A stretch of DNA of 64,000 nt from Clarkia xantiana subsp. parviflora (lineage: Eukaryota; Streptophyta; Magnoliopsida; Myrtales; Onagraceae), in the NCBI GenBank assembly GCA_036873135.1, contig JAPTYO010000059.1:8115066-8179065 (forward strand), given 5' to 3'. Under the pieces are notes generated by a model that ran no database searches, was not told the origin of the DNA, and was given only the letters and a program-made list of their open reading frames with translations. Made by a program: the position numbers and the translations under genes. This document shows positions 61,236-64,000 of this stretch, one piece after another. The number at the start of each line of letters is the position of its first letter. The first letter of the stretch is position 1.

Positions 61236-62310
61236 CCACCATAATGAAACTGCCTCCTGGTAGGTTGGCTTGTGCGAGAGAGGGTGGCGGTGACTCTGCT
61301 TGCTTCTGACTCCCTATGAGCCGTTTTACGACCCTACTTTTTTTTAGGGTCGGATTCTCAAATCCAAGCAACCTGGTAGAAAAAGAAATGTGAAACAAGG
61401 TCTGAACAAAAATTCCTAGAAGCTTTGATTTTAGAGACACTGACATAGCAAATAATTATTGTCAACTTCAAGTCCCTTTATAGCATAGATACAGTCGGAA
61501 TTTCTCGGATTCCTTTTCTCGGAACGTAGATCATTTCTCGTAAGAAACTAATAAATATTCTGAAACTGAGGTTCTGTGAACATCTGAATGTAAGGGATAA
61601 GGAATTTGCTACAAAAGTTGACAATATTTACACCAATTGCCAATATGCCTTATTCGGATGTTCTAGGAGCCTCAGTTTCGAACTCAGTATCAGTCATCAG
61701 CTTGGTAATCGGTATTATCAACTTTTTGTGCAAATTTATTTTATCACTCGGAATTTGTCGCCCCAATGTGTCAGAAAATTTATTATTTTACATTTCCCAA
61801 ACTCGGGGACTATATTTTGATTGTGGATGTTCATAAAGAATGTATAAAAATACAAACATAACTAAATTTCTTCAAGAGATCAATCTGAACTGAATCGACA
61901 CTTTTGGTTTATTTGAGTTTTGCTACACAGTTTGATTACACATAAGTGCTTTTGCAACTTTCAATAAAAATAGCATCAATAAACCAACCAATAAATTCAT
62001 TATCGTCTCTATCGGCTCGAAGCACTTGTCGATGGAAGATTGGTACACCCATAACTTTGTGATAAGTAGATTCAACTGAATCTCAAAGTCGATTTTTTTT
62101 ATGTAGGCGGGCTTTGATGATCTCCGATCTTATTTTATTTGGCTCGAATAGTTTTGATTCATGAAATTTTAACCTCCGAGCTTCACCATTCTTTGTTATT
62201 CCTTATCTTTCGGTCTTCACGGTGTTAAGTCTTGCCATTGCCAATACATATTTTTTTCCATGATTAATGTGTGATTGGCTTGATCGAAGCTCTCTTTTCG
62301 TGACCCCGCA
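61236..62310. other. Gene-less stretch
   Basis: AT-rich DNA between the MITE and the 3' end of the glucanase gene. No gene or element recognised. Confidence 0.5.
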
Positions 62311-63999
62311 TTACATAAACAAGCTGATGAAGAACGATAATCCAATGATGTTTGCTTTTACCGCAACCTCAACTCCATGACTTTTTTGACCTGATTGGTT
62401 CGATGGACTTGTTGCACCTGTTTCAATGTTTTGGCTTGTTTGGTTTGGATTGATTTGGATGAAGAATAAGCAATTTCCTGTGGATGCATTCTTTGTTACG
62501 ATATGCGCATTTCCATCGAAATAACACGCTTGTGGATTTTGGTTTTGCGTTTGAAAATACTGATTAAATGCATACGAAGATTTTTCAGTATCATCCAAAG
62601 AGTAGCACGAGGATCCGTACGAGAGGCTAGTGCAGTCTGCCCTGGAGCACGCATAATCATTGTCAGCCTCTAGTAGGGTCTTGTTCAAAATATGATTACC
62701 GTTGAAGACACACCACTGCGATGTTAAGTACTCGACTCCTTTAGCCCCCACTGGCAATTTATTTGGACTTTTTCCAGAAAGGTCAATGGGAAATTTTGGT
62801 TGTCCATGTACCTAAATATTCCCCAATGCCTCTCGAAATTCCCTGGGAGGGTGCTCTTCTGGTCCTCATCGAATAAACCAAATAAGTAGAAAGTGAAGGG
62901 TCGGGGTCTAAGTGGTGTTCCGTTCTTTGCGTTTTCCAAAAATCCATCATAAAACCTCTTGGCTAGGGTGACATTCGCGTAAATGTCGCCGTCTGTTGGC
63001 CAACCGACCTCTCCAACCATGATCTCTAGATCAGGAACCCCAGCTTTTGTCAACGTCCAAATAAGACTATCGTAGTTCGCGTCGAACATGTTGGTGTATG
63101 TCAATTTACCATCAACTACTGGTGGGCTCTTATTATCATAAAATGCAAAGTTGAATGGGAAATGGGGATCGGTTTTTACGGCGAGGAATGGATAAATGTT
63201 CACCAGAAATGGTGATTTGTTTCTGTTAAGAAACTTGACCATACTAACCATCAGTGAACTTATGTCGGGTCGGAATATTCCCCCAGAGGGTAATCCGTCA
63301 TAGGAAAAGTACACATCGGCGTTGTGCGGCACAGTGGCCTTAACATCTTTGTGGCCTGCCTCATTTAGCGCCTTCTGGACGTTCTGCAAAGCTGGAAACG
63401 TCGTGTTGAGATTGGTGTCTTTGTAGAATGTTAGGAAAGGCTCATTCCCAACTGCTACGTACCTATTGAGATATCAATCAAGAAGCAAAAATAAGCATTT
63501 TTTAACGATAGATTATTACAATTATTATAAATCACGATTATTTATATACATATGTATAGAACAAGTGATGCAACATCAATTGAAACTAAGGACTCCAATT
63601 TCGATCATGACTTGATTCATCTGAGTTTTTAATATTGATTATAAGAGTAAGTACGTACTTGATATTTATACCGTCAGAGATATGTGCGGTGACATTTGCC
63701 TTGACCCATTCCTGAGCTGTGGCGTAATCTTGAGCTAGTGGTTTAAGCATCTGGTTAGAGACTCCAATCATAACTTCCATATTTGTTCCTTTCAGGGCGC
63801 TCAATATATCACTTTCGACATTAAACAACTTCACTTGGTTGATCCCATTATCCTTCAACATCTGCACTGCAATTTTTGGATTTATCGGATGCGACATGAT
63901 CGAGCCCCAGTTCACACCTAAACCACTTACAACACTCGTAAATAGGACCATCACTAGGGCACATTGTCTTATCAGCATTAGATAAGTAGGGAAAATCAT
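62311..63999 (-). pseudogene. GH17 beta-1,3-glucanase with X8 domain, one-base frameshift
   Basis: Two exons (63999-63659 and 63462-62311) joined by a GT-AG intron. The start ATG is at the window edge. A signal peptide (MIFPTYLMLIRQCALVMVLF) precedes the mature start LGVNWGS. The GH17 barrel has the acid/base Glu121 (YVAVGNEPF) and the nucleophile Glu265 (IMVGEVGWPTDG). Near 62806 a single base is missing at a tyrosine-aspartate-glycine position. The current frame ends soon after, while the next frame continues KFPIDLSGKSPNKLP into an X8/CBM43 domain (WCVFNGNHIL, CSRADCTSLSYGSSC, ACYFDG) and a hydrophobic GPI-type tail (ANIIGLSFFISLFM). It resembles the plant GPI-anchored glucanase group 5/6. 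It would hydrolyse callose in the wall. Either the gene is broken or this is a sequencing error. Confidence 0.85.
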
Positions 64000-64000
64000 G

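Overview
Eukaryotic nuclear DNA from a flowering plant, most likely a eudicot. The evidence is GT-AG introns, AT-rich intergenic DNA, plant lineages of LTR retrotransposons with full LTRs, and host genes with clear plant relatives. The species cannot be named from the sequence. About two thirds of the window is transposon-derived. The genic part is 41-64 kb.

Layout: 0.5-1 kb, a 448-bp hAT-type MITE. 1.5-12.4 kb, gypsy A, a Tat-type Ty3/gypsy element (+ strand) with 5-bp target-site duplications (TSDs), decayed gag-pol, and a spliced antisense gene between pol and the 3' LTR. 13.8-20.8 kb, gypsy B, an older related element (- strand) lacking most of gag. 21.9-24.2 kb, a 2.3-kb non-autonomous copia-type element with 208-bp LTRs and no coding capacity. 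24.2-29.8 kb, AT-rich gene-less DNA with Helitron-like termini, including a candidate complete Helitron at 27134-29304. 29.8-37.8 kb, copia C, an old decayed Ty1/copia element (+). 37.8-41.1 kb, more Helitron-like ends and a 605-bp hairpin MITE. 41.4-45.1 kb, a 12-exon BRO1-domain gene (+). 45.3-51.9 kb, a hAT-type element that carries a receptor-kinase gene fragment and was later split by copia D, a young complete copia element (-). 52.1-54.2 kb, a LINE pseudogene. 54.2-54.7 kb, a foldback element. 54.9-58.0 kb, a 9-exon zinc alcohol dehydrogenase gene (-) with a hAT insertion in intron 4. 58.5-60.5 kb, a 5-exon METTL21-type methyltransferase gene (-) with a hAT MITE about 200 bp upstream of its start. 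62.3-64.0 kb, a GH17 beta-1,3-glucanase gene (-) with an X8 domain in a shifted frame.

The four host genes do not form a pathway. They are an endosomal-type BRO1 protein, a cytosolic MDR dehydrogenase, a protein methyltransferase and a cell-wall glucanase. Their exon models were built by hand from splice sites and reading-frame continuity. The main interest lies in the transposons: a gene-capturing hAT element with two alternative right ends, an antisense gene whose core promoter matches the LTR promoter of its host element, C-to-T nonsense mutations in a young copia element, and four hAT insertions dated as real by perfect 8-bp TSDs. Terminal and TSD coordinates were read directly from the bases. 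Statements about family membership rest on motif recognition without database searches.
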